From assembly GCA_022495995.1 (NCBI GenBank), contig JAFEMH010002083.1:62001-126000 (forward strand): a stretch of DNA of 64,000 nucleotides. Reading direction: 5' to 3'. This stretch comes from Adenophora triphylla var. japonica. Lineage: Eukaryota > Streptophyta > Magnoliopsida > Asterales > Campanulaceae. Shown one piece after another: positions 44,651 to 56,413 of this stretch. Position 1 is the first letter of the stretch. Every line of letters starts with the position of its first letter. Position numbers and translations under genes: made by a program. The notes beneath the pieces were generated by a model. That model worked only from the letters and a program-made list of their open reading frames with translations, did not search any database and had not been told where the DNA came from.

Positions 44651-47600
44651 CTGGAGGTGATCTGCACATGTTTTGCCCGGAATCATCTCTTGTCGAAAAG
44701 GGGCATTTGATTTCTTGCGATTTTGTTGAAACCATTGATTTTGGACTTTGGTAAATATCTTCCTTGTTGAGGGTAAGTCTCAATAGCGAAGGAAAATGGT
44801 CTTTCACGTTCGAATCCCTGCATTGGTTAGTAGAGAGGAAGATGTATATATGACATTCATGATGACAGATGCATGCATAGAATCAGAATGATTATGACAA
44901 TATCACTGCATGTGTTCGCGAGATGATGCATTTACTTGCTTTCGAAGATGCACTTAGCCTAAGCTTTTGGCAGGGAAATTATGATTTATGATCTTCAATC
45001 ACTTAGGATTTTTCCTATTGATTCAAGTTTTGTGCATGCTACATGAGCCCTTGGGATATTTTTGTGGGGATGCATGGTGATGAGAGGGGATGCATTGGGA
45101 TGTATGTGTCTGGAGACTGTTTGGAACAGATTTTGAGCAAGTGGGGGAGGTGAGAGCCCTCGATTACGATTTAAACAGTGGTTGTTGATGAGGTTTTGTT
45201 AACAGTATCACATGGACCTCAATCTTGATGAGATTGGATTCGGATCCCGGGTCTTGTTTGGAATTTTCCCTCTCAATTTTGGTCATTTGAAGCTGATGCT
45301 GACAGGCTCTAGGGCACGTTGATATGAGTGAAACTTCTTTCATTTGGGTGAGCCGTGACTTGGCCGAAACCTTGTTCGGAGAATGACTTGATGGAATTGC
45401 TAATGCCGGGTGAAACCCAGATCTTAGACTCCGACGCTACAGGAAGCTGCTATGTACCAAGTTCTGAAGCTGAAAATCTAGCTGTTGATGTGACTAGACC
45501 TTTCTTGTGACTTGATAAAATTCAGGTCCAGAGGACCAGCTTGGCAAAGTCCAGATTTCGAAGAAGTGACTTGGCGAAGCCCCAATCTTATAACCTCGTT
45601 GTGATTTCGACACAATTAGCAGAGCCCCAATCTGATTGGTAATACAAAGCAATCCTGAAAATAATCTGATGAAGATCGAATCTATCTTGTAGTGAAGAAC
45701 CCAATGTGGACCCAAAGACGACTATATAAGCCCCAGCTTGAAGAGCTGATACAGGAGAACCTGGGAGAACCGCTTAGCAAAGCCCCAACGTGAAGAAATT
45801 CAGAGTAGTCTAACAGAGGAGGCACCCATCTTTTCAGACCTTAGTCAACCAGTTACTGGACAAGACTCAGAAATGTTTACGTGCAGGGGCATATCTTTTG
45901 AAAGGTGGGAATTTCTCCCGAATTTGTGTATGACACTCTCGCTTTTGGTTTGACTCTTTTGAGAGAGTATAAGCATCACAAGGTGTGGAAAAGTGTATGG
46001 AAGCCCCTGCTGACAGAAAGACAGTGTTTGGCTCTATTTCCCTATGATGGAGAGAGAAGACTTGTCGAGACTCTTGAAAACTTGTTTTATTCGTGATAAT
46101 CACAAGGCTGCTTAAAACCCTTTGTTAATGTTCGGGTTATTCAACCCCTAAATCTGATATGAACAAATATTTTGATTAATCACAAGGAGAAAATCAACTA
46201 ATATCGAGAATCAAGCTCGGAAGGGCGGAAAGTGTATAGGGACAATCCTTGATGAGAACGGATTTTCTTTTGGAATTTGTTTGTGATTTCGGCCGGACCA
46301 TTTACGGTTGCCTACGTTCCCTTCATTATGAAGAGCTCAGGTCGCCGTAGTTCGGGCTTATCCCGAATGAAGAGAGAATGAGTATGAAAATTCAAGACTT
46401 TGAGGTTCTTTTGGGAATTTGAGGATTGGAGATTCGAATAACATATCCCCTTAGAGTGTCCATGAAAGACACGGATGCGAAGCCCCCAGTGGGACATCCA
46501 CGGCAAGTGTTTGTGGAGGAGAAATGAAATATGCTCACATGAAATGTCGAATGAATCAGACTTGAATTTGCACAATCTTTGATCATTTGAGCCGAGATGG
46601 ATTTGGCTCCAATTTAAGCAAGCAATGAAGCATTAATTTGATTTAGCTCCTGAAGATACTGGAATGAAATCACTATCCGGTAAGGACTGTAGCTGGGTTT
46701 AGGGCTGGATCGGCCATCGGGTGATTTGGAAAGTTGTGACCTCTTAAGATGAGAGGTCGACCGGCCTTTGCTGACTGAACCTCTAAAGATAAGAGGTTGG
46801 CTTTTAGGGATGTGTTTGGGAAATCTACGGCGGGGAAGATTGATTGCCTCTAAGAATGAGAGGTCAGATTTTGACTTTGGCCAAAGGCGAGGGTAATGGC
46901 AATGGGAATATCCTCTAAAAGCGAGAGGATGGCTTAGGGTTGATTTAAGGTAATGGTGAGAGGAAGTCCAAGCCGTCGAGAACTTTTGCGAACTTGCGAG
47001 GATTCGGGCTCCTTTTTGATCATTGGAGAGCTTCTTGAGAAGTTGGGGACTTTTGCTGAATTGTGAGGATCGACGGTCCCCCCTTTTTTTTGAAGTTCTT
47101 GCTTGAGCTTTTCTATTTTCTTTCTTCTTTTTTTTGAAGAGCCTCCTGAGACGTTGAGGATTTTTGCTGAATTGTGAGGATTTAAAATCCTTCTTTTGAT
47201 AATTTGGAAGGCCTCTTTGAGGAATTGGGAATTATCTTTCCTTGCATCGTCGACTCTCGAAGCTAACTTCTTTGGCGTTGCTTGGACTTCTCTTGGCAAG
47301 GAGCAAAGGTGATGGCTGAATGGGGTTTCAAAACACGCCGATCTTGAAATGAAAGGGTATTGTTTAGCGGGGTGAGGTAATGTTTTTCCTATGGGTGAAA
47401 GGCTTCAACCGCAATCCCTACTGGATGACCTAAACGAGATTAAGTCTTCATTGCTTGCTTAAGCTTTAAATGAGAAAAGATTCATGCAAATTCATTGAGC
47501 AACGAGATGATGATGATGAAAGGGATGTGAGCATATGAGATGCAAGATGAGGAGTTGGTAAGTCCCAATTTGAAAAGGATATCAATTGATTTTCTCACTT

Positions 47601-48037
47601 CGATTAATTTAAATATTAATCATTTCAAAGAATTAGTGGTTGAGCAGCACAAGTGATCATCTTAGATAAAACCATTTCAATTAAGTATAACGTGGGTGCG
47701 CAAGTGATGTCTCGAGTCTAGCAAGAAAAGAAAGAAGACATATATATAAAAGTTAGACATTTAACTATTATGTCCAAAATGGACTACAACGACAAATGTC
47801 CAGGAAGGACTTAGGTGAAAGAGAGGTACTAGAACCTACGAAGGTTGACTAAAAGACTATTTTAGAGATAGGTAGCCCCTAGTCTAGCCGCTCTTTGCTG
47901 TTGGACCATGCATTTACTCTTCGACGCTGGAGATGGGAACTATCGCAGATCTTTCCACCAGGATTTCTTTGGCAATCCCTTGCCCAATCCAGCCATTTTC
48001 ATTGCCTGCGATGACTGGTTCATCGATCACAAAAGGG
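44651..48037. other. Internal region of the 13-kb element without clear genes
   Basis: About 3.4 kb of mostly unique sequence. It includes AAGCCCC(A)-rich text (45530-45790) and short CCTCTAAGATGAGAGGT repeats near 46740-46930. On the minus strand at 47299-46934 a 121-codon basic frame has two internally similar parts (NPHNSAKILNVSGGSSKK and DPHNSAKVPNFSRSS). In an autonomous relative pol would be expected around here; I could not find its motifs. Confidence 0.5.
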
Positions 48038-50417
48038 CTAGTCAAATTCCATTATGCCCACGAGTCTTGAATCACCAAACTCGACCATGTTGACGCTCAT
48101 GTTGTTATTTCTAGGGAACGGGTTACTGACAGTATTGGGCCCTTCGGGCACCTCTAACTTCCCTTGCTCAATCAAACCTTGGATTGCCTTTTTCAGGGGG
48201 GCGCAATCGTCTGTCAAGTTCCCATGGTACTGATGAAAGGCACAATGCTTGGAGGTATCCAAAGGAGCATTGGGGTTTCTGGGCTGATAGTTTCTCATGG
48301 GTTCGAGGAGACCCTGCTTTAGCAAGCTATTGAAAACTTTGCTTAAGGGAACACCCAAATCCTTGGGATGTGATTTTTCCTTTGGGGAGAATAAACTCTT
48401 AACGCTCTTTGATTCGAGATTTGGTCATTGACTTGGTCACCATTCTGAACGGGGTTCGCCGGTTTTGGTCCATTGGGGCACTCAAGCTTGCCCGCTTCGA
48501 TTAACCTTTGAACCGCTCTCTTCAAGACTGTGCAGTTGTCGGTCGTGTGGCCATAATGATCATGGAAGGCGCAGTGCTTACTCATGTCGAGGGGTGCATT
48601 TGATCTCCTCGGATGGTAGTCCTTGAGAGGCTCCAACATGCCTTCCTTTACTAAACCCTTGAAAATTAAGCCCATGGGCATCCCAAAATCATCAAAATGT
48701 TCTCGTTGCCTTAGAGGACCACCATTTCTTGGTTTCTTTTGGATGCCGTCATTTGTATGCAATGCCTTCTTTCCTTTGATGGATGTTGCAGCCGTGTTGG
48801 AAGGGTAAGGTTTATAGCGATGAGACATGTTCCGACCCGTAGTGCTTCCCCGTGCACGAACCCTTTTGATGTAATCATCGATGTAATCGTCGAGATTTGA
48901 CCTTTTGTAAACCTCATTCGTGTCAGATACACAAGATTGGTATGGCGAGATGGCCCGAGTCGAGCGATCGTCGATACTCTCGTTGCTAGGCTTTTCTTGT
49001 ACCTTCTCAATTGGTTCTTTCAATAATCCATTGGACGAGTCAATAGGAACACTAGGACTGCACGACACCGCCACAAGACTGGCATCAGTAAATGAAACCA
49101 CAGTATGAAGTACTTTGGTGGGAGGGATGACAATCTGAGCATTAAGATCGTGACCGTAACCCTCCTCATAAGGCCTGGCAGTTGCCGAAGATGAGGATAT
49201 ATGGCTCGTAATGGTTGGATACCAGGGAGCAGTGAGTGTGGATCCAAAAGGCTGTTGAAGATATGAGATTTGAGGCATCGTAACAGTAGGACTGAACGTG
49301 TCTTGACCACACTGAGGAACGTGACTACAAGGGTAATGTGCATACTGTACTTGATGAGCAGGAGCTTGCGTAATGTACCTGGGTGGAGAATTTGATGAGG
49401 AGCATTTGACCTTGTCGGACTTCCCAACCGGAGGGACGAGGTAGAGCTTGGAGGATGTTGTGAATACGGTAAACCTGATGAAGTGGTGATAAGAGCCTGG
49501 TGGCCCATGTGATCTTGCAGTATCATAGGGGCAAGTGTGCTTTGAGAATTGGAGGAAGCAAGCTGGCCCCCTCTGAACCATGGAGCCTGAGAAGCAAACT
49601 GACCCAAAATGGCTTGCGGAGCCATGTCACACTGCTGGGCTTGAGAAGTCGCGAACTGACCCATTCCGAGATGATGACCCAAACCAGACTGATGTTGTGA
49701 AGTAGTAAACTGACCCCTTCCAAGCTGTGGGGCGAAAGGCAACTGATTCAATCCTGGTGGTGAGACCTGAGAGGCACCGGGGGCAGGTTGACCTAGATCA
49801 GACTGTTGAGGAGTATCTAGGGGCCGAGATGTACCGAATCGACCAATTCCCAGGCCCGATGGCCCGGGCCGACGAGGTTTTGGAGTAGCGAACCGACCCA
49901 TTCCAAGCTGCGGGCGAAACAGATCGATTGAAACCCAAAGGTGAAAACTGAGAGGTGCCAAGGGGAAGTTGACCAAGATCGGACTGTTGAGGAGTATCGA
50001 TACGATGAGGCCGAGAGGCAGGCTGAGTGATAGGCTGTGGGATGCTTGGCCCATTAGTAGTTCCACACGAAAGGGAACAGGGCATTTGACGGTAGTTGGC
50101 ATACCCGGGAGGGTAATTAGTTCCAATCTTCGCATCAACCGTAAAGGTTCCATTAGGGTTGCGAACAATTGCTAGCCCCTGGTTTCGATACCTTCCCATG
50201 GCTGGCGATCTGAGCCTGCTTGATGTTTTCTTATCTGTTCCAACATCTGATTCCACCGCTCGGCATTTTGCAAATTTTCGGGTGCGGATCTCGCACGTCC
50301 CCACTGTTCTCCTACGAGTTGGCCATTCTGAAACTTTGAGCTGAAGCGAGGAGGAAACCGATGAAGTATCGACTCCGGAATGGCGGAGGAACAAACGATG
50401 ACCCGGGCTTGATCCAA
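48038..50417 (-). pseudogene. Gag-like remnant with P/Q-rich region and duplicated CFH-type knuckle
   Basis: Reading right to left: AERWNQMLEQIRKHQAGS near 50270; a Pro/Gln-rich stretch with repeats such as LGMGQFATSQ and QLGRGQFTTSQHQSGLG (50000-49500); PPRYITQAPAHQVQYAHYP; and a basic region KKALHTNDGIQKKPRNGG. Then come two similar modules: MSKHCAFHDHYGHTTDNC (about 48590-48530) and TSKHCAFHQYHGNLTDDC (about 48250-48190), each preceded by an LEPL/LEPM block and followed by LK(R/K)A(V/I)Q.LIE.GKLE. CxFHxxxGHxTxxC knuckles of this kind are common in plant gypsy Gag. Frames change several times, so it is not translatable as one protein. The core capsid region was not recognised. Confidence 0.7.
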
Positions 50418-51814
50418 ACTTTGCTTACTGTGGAAGGCACGAAAGGGTGTGGTTCGGACTCGGGAAGCGGAACAGGTTGGTGTTTGGGCTTAGGGCTCAT
50501 GCAACTTGCGATTATTTGTTTAAATTTACTTAAAACATGTTTTATTAAACCTAATCGGTTGGAAAAGATTGCTCTTCTTTTCACAAACTACTCTGGATCC
50601 TGGATCAGTGGGCCCCGTCACTACGTCTATAAGCCCCTCGTATTCCACCTGTATTTCGACCTCCCAGGGTGGGACGGCCCGGGCGAGGTCCTATAGGGCA
50701 AGCGGGTCCCACCGACCAGAAAGAAATACGATCCTAAAAGTCGGCGGGTAATCGAGTCTTAACGAGCATTCGATGTAAATTACGGACAAAGGCGATGTCA
50801 AAGTCAAGATCATGTCCGAGGGCTCGACAAAAAGTCGGCATGATTTGGGACGATAAATGTCCACAATTGATCTTGACTTGTCGTCAATTAGGCCGTAATT
50901 AGGCATGGAATAATCATTAATCCTTGATGACTCAGTGTCATGCTGGGAGTCAGTGTATAATTTGTGCCAGTCAGAGCCGAAGTCAAGGCGCCGGTCAATA
51001 TCTTGGTCAAAGTCTGCGGCGAAAAATCGGCATGACTTCAACTGATTAGGGTCCCCGAAAGATATTGAGTCGGTATGCCGACAAAGGCTTTGAAAGGAAA
51101 GGTCTATACACAGACAGGGCATGACACAGACCAAACTAAAAACCAACCGGGTCTCGGACAAAGTGTGTCACGGACAAGTGCATGGTCGACACGAGGCTCC
51201 ATGGGATGTTTGGGTAGTCCTGTGCTTGCACCGAGAGGCGTAATAAGACCAAACGGGCCGCGACAAGGATTTCCCCGGGTTAGGGACGTAGTGTGCAGTG
51301 TACGGTCAACGTGCGCGTAGTGTGCAAGCAGTCTATCTTCTTTTTCTGAGTAAAATAGAAATTTTTCATGTGTCTTAAAAAATATGATGCATGATTTTAT
51401 TTATTTTTTTGAAAATTTTCTTTTTGAAAAATCTTTTTTTTTTGAAATTTTTTTTTTGAAATTTAATGAACACATAAGCACATAAGCACAAAAATTCCAA
51501 CAGTTAGGGACATGATTCCGACAGTCAAAATTTTGACTTTTTCCGAGGTGGCCAAAACAAACACGAAAATGTGCAAAAATCAACACACACAACAAATGAT
51601 TTTTAATGCCGGGACGGAAGCTTGACCCTCAAAAGCTTTTCTTTTTTTTTTTTGAAAAAACAATGATACCGGTACGTGGGATTGTTAAACCACAATTTAT
51701 CCCCGACTCGTGTTAGGAGGCGATAACGGGAAGTTTGATGGTTTCCACCAATATACCAAATATCAATTTTTTTTTTTAGAAAAAGCTTAATCATATCCCC
51801 AGCGGAGTCGCCAC
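50418..51814. other. 5' leader region of the 13-kb element
   Basis: Non-coding sequence between the gag-like region and the 5' LTR, with poly(T)/(A) runs near 51425-51460 and 51640. The PBS-like GGCGACTCCGCTGGGG (minus strand) is at 51797-51812, immediately inside the LTR. Confidence 0.65.
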
Positions 51815-53679
51815 TGTGATGTACCCGATTTTTTTTTGAAAATCAAACGGAGTCGCCACACCATTTTTGTTTTAAGGGCCAAAACTTTGAAAAATGCCCG
51901 AGATTAGAGATTTGGGTTCGGAGGTCATGTTACACGCCGGGAAGGACGTTAGTGTGCACCCGGAATGCCTCGTAAAACGAGTCTTCCAAACATTCAAAAT
52001 CATTTGTTTGTGTGTGTGTGTGTGTGTGTTACTTTGGCCAAAATGAGTTGAAACTGAGGAAAGTAAAAATTGGGAACTCTTTTTAAGACTTTAAACTGAT
52101 CCCATGATTTTTGGTGTGATTTTTGGGTTGAGTTTTGGTACTCAAAAGATTTTTGGAAGTTGGAAACCATTTCTGCCAGAATGAAGAAGGCAGTGGACAC
52201 TTGATTTTGAAATGGACTTTAAGGTTTGAAAACTCCAGAATCTGGAAAAGTCTGAGAATGAAAAATGTTCAAAACACCTTAAATAAGGTTTCTATAAAAG
52301 AACTTTTCATTTTGGAGATGATTTGAGGACCTAAAACCCTCTGGAAATCTCAGATATGAAATCTGGATTTCCAGAGACTGATGAACTGACCTTTAAAAGA
52401 AAATTTGAAAAAAGGAGTTTTACTCACGTAAAAATTAAAGTAAAAATATGTCTGGAAAGCTCTGGATGTTGGCTACAAAAAGTATTTTGTAGTCAACACC
52501 AAATTCCAAGTTTATCTGTGTCCAAAAAATTAGACCATGGACTGGGGTCTTAGAAAATTGCTACTGGACAGCAACTTCTCAAGAAAGAAAATGTGATTTT
52601 AAAGGGGGTTTTGCATCCATGCTTGTCCCCATTTCCCTAGGTTTTGATTAGTGATCACTTGACATTTTAGTGGTGAATCAACTATATCAAATCATCCTTG
52701 GGGTACATTAGGACTAAGCACTTCATTTGCTTGGGAAGGGGAATTTTATTCTTTGAAAATGAGATTTGATGTATGAAAATGATTTTTAGGGTTTTGAAAA
52801 TGTGTTTTCTTTGCAAGAAAGTAAGAATACTTTGAAAATAATGTTGATCCTTGTAGAAGATCATCCATGGAGATGAACTTCCATGGTGATCTTCTTGGAT
52901 CTAAGAAAAGAAGATGAACAAACTACATTTTGGAGTTTGAAAATGCATGCATGGATGAATTTTAGGGTAAGGAGAGGGAGGTTATACCTATCTTCCTTGT
53001 GTTTTGTGTTTGAATGGATTCAAAGGCTTGAATGTGTTTAGGGCTTGAAAGTGTTTAGGGTTGATGATTTGAGTTGGTTAAAGAGAAAACAAGTAGATAA
53101 CAATGAAGTCCTCTATGTTTTCTCTCTAATCCTCCTCCTAAGGGGTGATTTGAGCTTGGATTGGTGTATGTATGAGAGTATGTATGAGAGTGTTTTGAAG
53201 TGTTTGTGAGTGAGTGAGATTTGGGAAAGATTGGAGAGAAAATGGTGGCAATTCAAGTGAATTCCCACTGTTTTCTCTCTATTTTCGCCTTGATGTCTTT
53301 ATTCTTTGTGAGTGATTTGTGTTGTGTAAACTGAGAGAGGAGGGTTCAATTTATAGGCCCCTGTGAGAAGCAAACATGTCCGCGCGGATCTCCTCGACAG
53401 CGTGCTGCTTTGTTCATCCGCTACATGCTTGGCTTTTGGACGGGAGGAATATTTTTCAAAAAATCAAACGAGAAAACCTGCTTTTTCAACTTGCTGTTTC
53501 GGGATTTTCTTAATTCTTTTGCTTTTTGAGATTCCTTTGAAGGTTTATCTTTAAATAGCAATGCCCATTTTACCCTTACTTTGTTAGAAAAGTTAGGAAT
53601 GTTAGGAATGTTAGTAATGTTATAACTTTCGTTAATTTTCTAACGAAAATGCTAACAAGCTCAAATTGGAGCACTTACA
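51815..53679 (-). repeat. 5' LTR of the Ogre/Tat-like element
   Basis: 1865 bp, colinear with 40469-42322 and nearly identical, except around 53330-53470, where differences cluster. A (TG)n run lies at about 52008-52030. Confidence 0.93.
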
Positions 53680-53684
53680 CGAGT

Positions 53685-54972
53685 GTATATATATATAGCC
53701 AAAAACTTGTAAAAAACGCGTTTTTTGTTAACTTAACAAAAAACGTGTTTCCACACACAGTCACACACACAACGCAGACCCTCTCTCTCTATCCTCTCTC
53801 TCTAGACGCAATTGCGTCGTCTTCTTCCTCAATCCGCTCCTTCTCCGGCCAAACTCGTTGTCAACCTTCTCCCTCACACCCAAATCTTCACCGGCGACCT
53901 CTCTCTATCTCAATTACCCCCTTCACCGACCCAATTTCTACCTCCCTCAATCCATCCATGGCCGCCCCTGTCATCTTCTTCATCTAATTCTCCCTCACCG
54001 GCGACCTCCCCACCGTCTTCTCCGGTTACAACCACAACAGCCACCACCGTGCCTCTCCTCAACAACACCAATTCCAAATCCTAAGCCGACAACCACCAAC
54101 GCCGCCCTGTTCCAGCCTTTAAACCGTCAACCCCCACTGCCGCAGCCTTGCCAACAACCTAAGCCGCTAACCACCGCCGTTATACCACCTACCAGCTCCG
54201 CCACAATGAGTTGGAGAAGACAATGTTGGTTTCCGACGGAGAAGACAATTTTGGTTTTGCGATTTTGAATGCCAAGGTAAGTTATTTTGAATGCCAGGTT
54301 ACGCGATTTTGAATGTCAGTCCAAGGTTTTTTGAATGCTAGTTCATTTAGAATTGAGTGCCAGTTAACGTATAATCAAGTGCCAGTTGGTGTATAATAGA
54401 GTGCCAGTTAGTGTATAATAGAGTGCCAGTAAGTGTGTAACTGAGTGTCAATGTATTTTTGAATGCCAGTTCTTGTAATTTTGAATGTCAGTCCATGTTT
54501 TTTTGAATGCCAGTTCATGTGTTTTTGAATATCAGCAAAAATAATTATCAGTGTTTTTGAGTGCCAGTATATGCATTTTTGAGTGCCAGTAAATGTGTTT
54601 TTAAATGCCAGTCCATGTATTTTTGAATGCCAGTGCTTGTATTTTTAAGAGTCAGCAAAAATATTAGTGTAACAAAGTGCCAGTGTTAGTGTAACAGAGT
54701 GCCAGTGTGAAGAGTGCCAGTTCATGTATATAAAAATGCACGTGTAAAAAGTGCCAGTTTCATGTTTATAAAATGACAGTATGAAATCACTGGTCATTTG
54801 TAATATTAACACTGGCATTTATCATGGTTGCCAGTAATTACAAAAATGCCACCGTTTATTTTGAACATGGTTGCCAGTAATTACAAAATTGCCACCGTTT
54901 ATTTTGAACAGCTTTTGGAAAACACGTTTTTCCTTATCTTAAGAAAAAACTAGTTTTTTATAAGACCAACTC
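53685..54972. mobile_element. Hairpin-ended element C with GCCAGT array and captured-looking segment
   Basis: End palindromes: 53716-53748 (ACGCGTTTTTTGTTAA with TTAACAAAAAACGTGT) and about 54919-54958 (AAACACGTTTTTCC..AAGAAAAAACTAGTTT). The outer arms share CTTRTAAAAAACKMGTTTTT. At 53760-54260 is a CT-rich, then Pro/Thr-rich gene-like segment (CTCTCTCTCTATCC leader; open frames in all three phases), possibly captured host DNA. At 54280-54780 are about 20 degenerate 20-30 bp repeats with GAGTGCCAGT or GAATGCCAGT. Two copies of AATTACAAAAWTGCCACCGT (54837, 54879) match the motif in elements A and B when inverted. Confidence 0.5.
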
Positions 54973-54977
54973 ATATA

Positions 54978-55251
54978 CTCCCTCCGTCCCATTACAAACC
55001 ACAAACTTTCCTTTTTGGTCGTCCCATTACAAACCACAAACTTCCTAAAATGGAAAGGAATCTTTACTATTCCCTCCACTCATTTTCTCTCCTACATTAT
55101 TTTAATTCTCACAACACCATTATAATTCACTATTCCCTCCACTCATTCTCTCTCCTATTTTACTTTTACACTCACAACATTTATATCATTATTTTTTTCA
55201 TTATTCTACGCGTCTACAGTAATTTTCCTTTTACTAATGGGACGGAGGGAG
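54978..55251. mobile_element. Stowaway-type MITE
   Basis: TA-flanked, 274 bp. Ends are CTCCCTCCGTCCCATTACAA and TACTAATGGGACGGAGGGAG. It belongs to the same family as 38233-38464, in inverted orientation. Confidence 0.9.
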
Positions 55252-55854
55252 TATATATATACACTCGTGATAATATTGATCTAGATGCTTGTGGGTAGCT
55301 TATTTCCATTTATCCTTCTTTTTTTTTCTTCCCGTTGTATGCTTTATCTTCGTGCTTTTAAGATATTCATGTTGTTTGATCTCTTTCTTGTATTTTAAAT
55401 TCTTAGAATTTCATCTTTCTTCGTATTTCTATATAATTTCTTGGACGATTTGTCTGTTAATCAATTGCTTGTAATGGTTCTTAAAGATGGTTGATCTTTT
55501 TCTTTTGATTAAATTCTCAAAATTAATTTATTTTAGCATTATGTTTTAGTTTCCATTACTAAATTTTCAGATTTTTGTTGAGGCTCAAACAGGGGATGGT
55601 GACACCATCCCCTTCTTAAGGGGCAGAGGAGCAGGAGAATGGTTGAAATAGTGGTTCCATTTTTGAGTTTCTGTGATCATTCTTTTCTTCTTTATCTATC
55701 TCTTTCTTGTTTTCTTCTTCAATCCGTACAATGAATTTCCTAAAACTTAGAAGTAATCCCTAAACAAACTGTTCCTAGATCAGATGTTCCCTTCTTTGTT
55801 ATATTGACAGTGAAGGCAACTGCATAACAAAGCAGTTCTCACTCTAAACAAATA
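55252..55854. other. Spacer
   Basis: Starts with TATATATATACACTCGTGAT, which is the inverted copy of 53676-53695. Otherwise A/T-rich; the inverted words GGGATGGTGACACCATCCCC lie near 55593. No gene is supported. Confidence 0.45.
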
Positions 55855-56413
55855 CTCCCTCCGTCTCATAAAGATGTTCTCATTTGCCATTTTCGTTTGT
55901 CCCAAAAAAATAGTCTAATTTCCATAATTGTTGGGTTAAAATCATTGAACTTCCAAAATTGCAAACCAAAGAAGAAGAGGAAGAGAGCAAAGGATGATAG
56001 CCTACCAAAGAAGAGTGAGTTATAGAGTAATAGTAAATGTCACGAAGGTTAGTACAACAACATTATCCCGGGGCTGCGGGGCTGCAAACGCTCCCACCTA
56101 CGGTGGGGTAAGGAGGGGTCGGATGTACGCAGCCTTGCCCCTATATTAAAGCCCATAGAGGTTGTTTTCGGATGACTCACAATGAAAATTGCATCGAAAA
56201 TTGCATAGACTAACTGCTGCTTCATAACAAAGAAGCGCAGACAGTTTAGTGAGTCATTTTGCTTTATTCCATCATATTCCCAAACCAAAAAAATAGCGAG
56301 TATTTGGCTCCATCGAAAATGATGGATCAAACGTCATGAAGGTTAGTCATGGAAATAAAAATATATTACTAAATTGTTTAAATAGTCAAACGAGACTATT
56401 GGGACCGGGGGAG
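55855..56413. mobile_element. Stowaway-type MITE carrying a SINE
   Basis: TA-flanked. The left end is CTCCCTCCGTCTCATAAAGA and the right end ACTATTGGGACCGGGGGAG. The left part resembles that of the MITE at 57400 (shared TTCGTTTGTCCCAA and ATTGAACTTCCAA words). A SINE occupies 56054-56332. Confidence 0.75.
56054..56332 (-). mobile_element. Au-like SINE
   Basis: Flanked by imperfect 15-bp direct repeats GTCACGAAGGTTAGT (56039-56053) and GTCATGAAGGTTAGT (56333-56347). On the minus strand it contains AAGGCTGCGTACATCCGACC and CTTACCCCACCGTAGGTGGG and ends in GTTGTTGT, features I associate with the plant Au SINE family. The tRNA-related 5' part is diverged. Confidence 0.7.

Larger units (their letters stand above)
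40469..53679 (-). mobile_element. 13.2-kb Ogre/Tat-like LTR element lacking recognisable RT and integrase
   Basis: LTRs at 40469-42322 and 51815-53679 (1854 and 1865 bp), with the exact duplication CGAGT at 40464-40468 and 53680-53684. On the minus strand the right LTR is followed by GTGGCGACTCCGCTGGGG, a PBS of the kind I associate with Ogre-type elements. The left LTR is preceded by the purine-rich CGAGGGGCTAC. Minus-strand order is 5' leader, a P/Q-rich gag-like region with CFH-type knuckles, a long region without clear ORFs, then several tandem arrays before the 3' LTR. No RT or integrase motif was found, so this looks like a large retrotransposon derivative. LTRs agree closely except for one patch. 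Confidence 0.92.

Noticed and set aside
43853..44686. 277-codon minus-strand frame with RRQVLKY/SETPSSQ repeats
   Set aside because: It is the translation of the 32-bp array, and most of its length has no independent coding signal.
49020..50168. 382-codon minus-strand frame overlapping the gag-like frames
   Set aside because: Only parts of it carry the P/Q-rich Gag-like sequence; the tail is the out-of-frame shadow of the 49581-48343 frame.
53649..54268. Pro/Thr/Ser-rich open frames in all three phases
   Set aside because: CT-rich and CCACC-rich composition removes stops in every phase; at most captured untranslated DNA, not a demonstrable gene.
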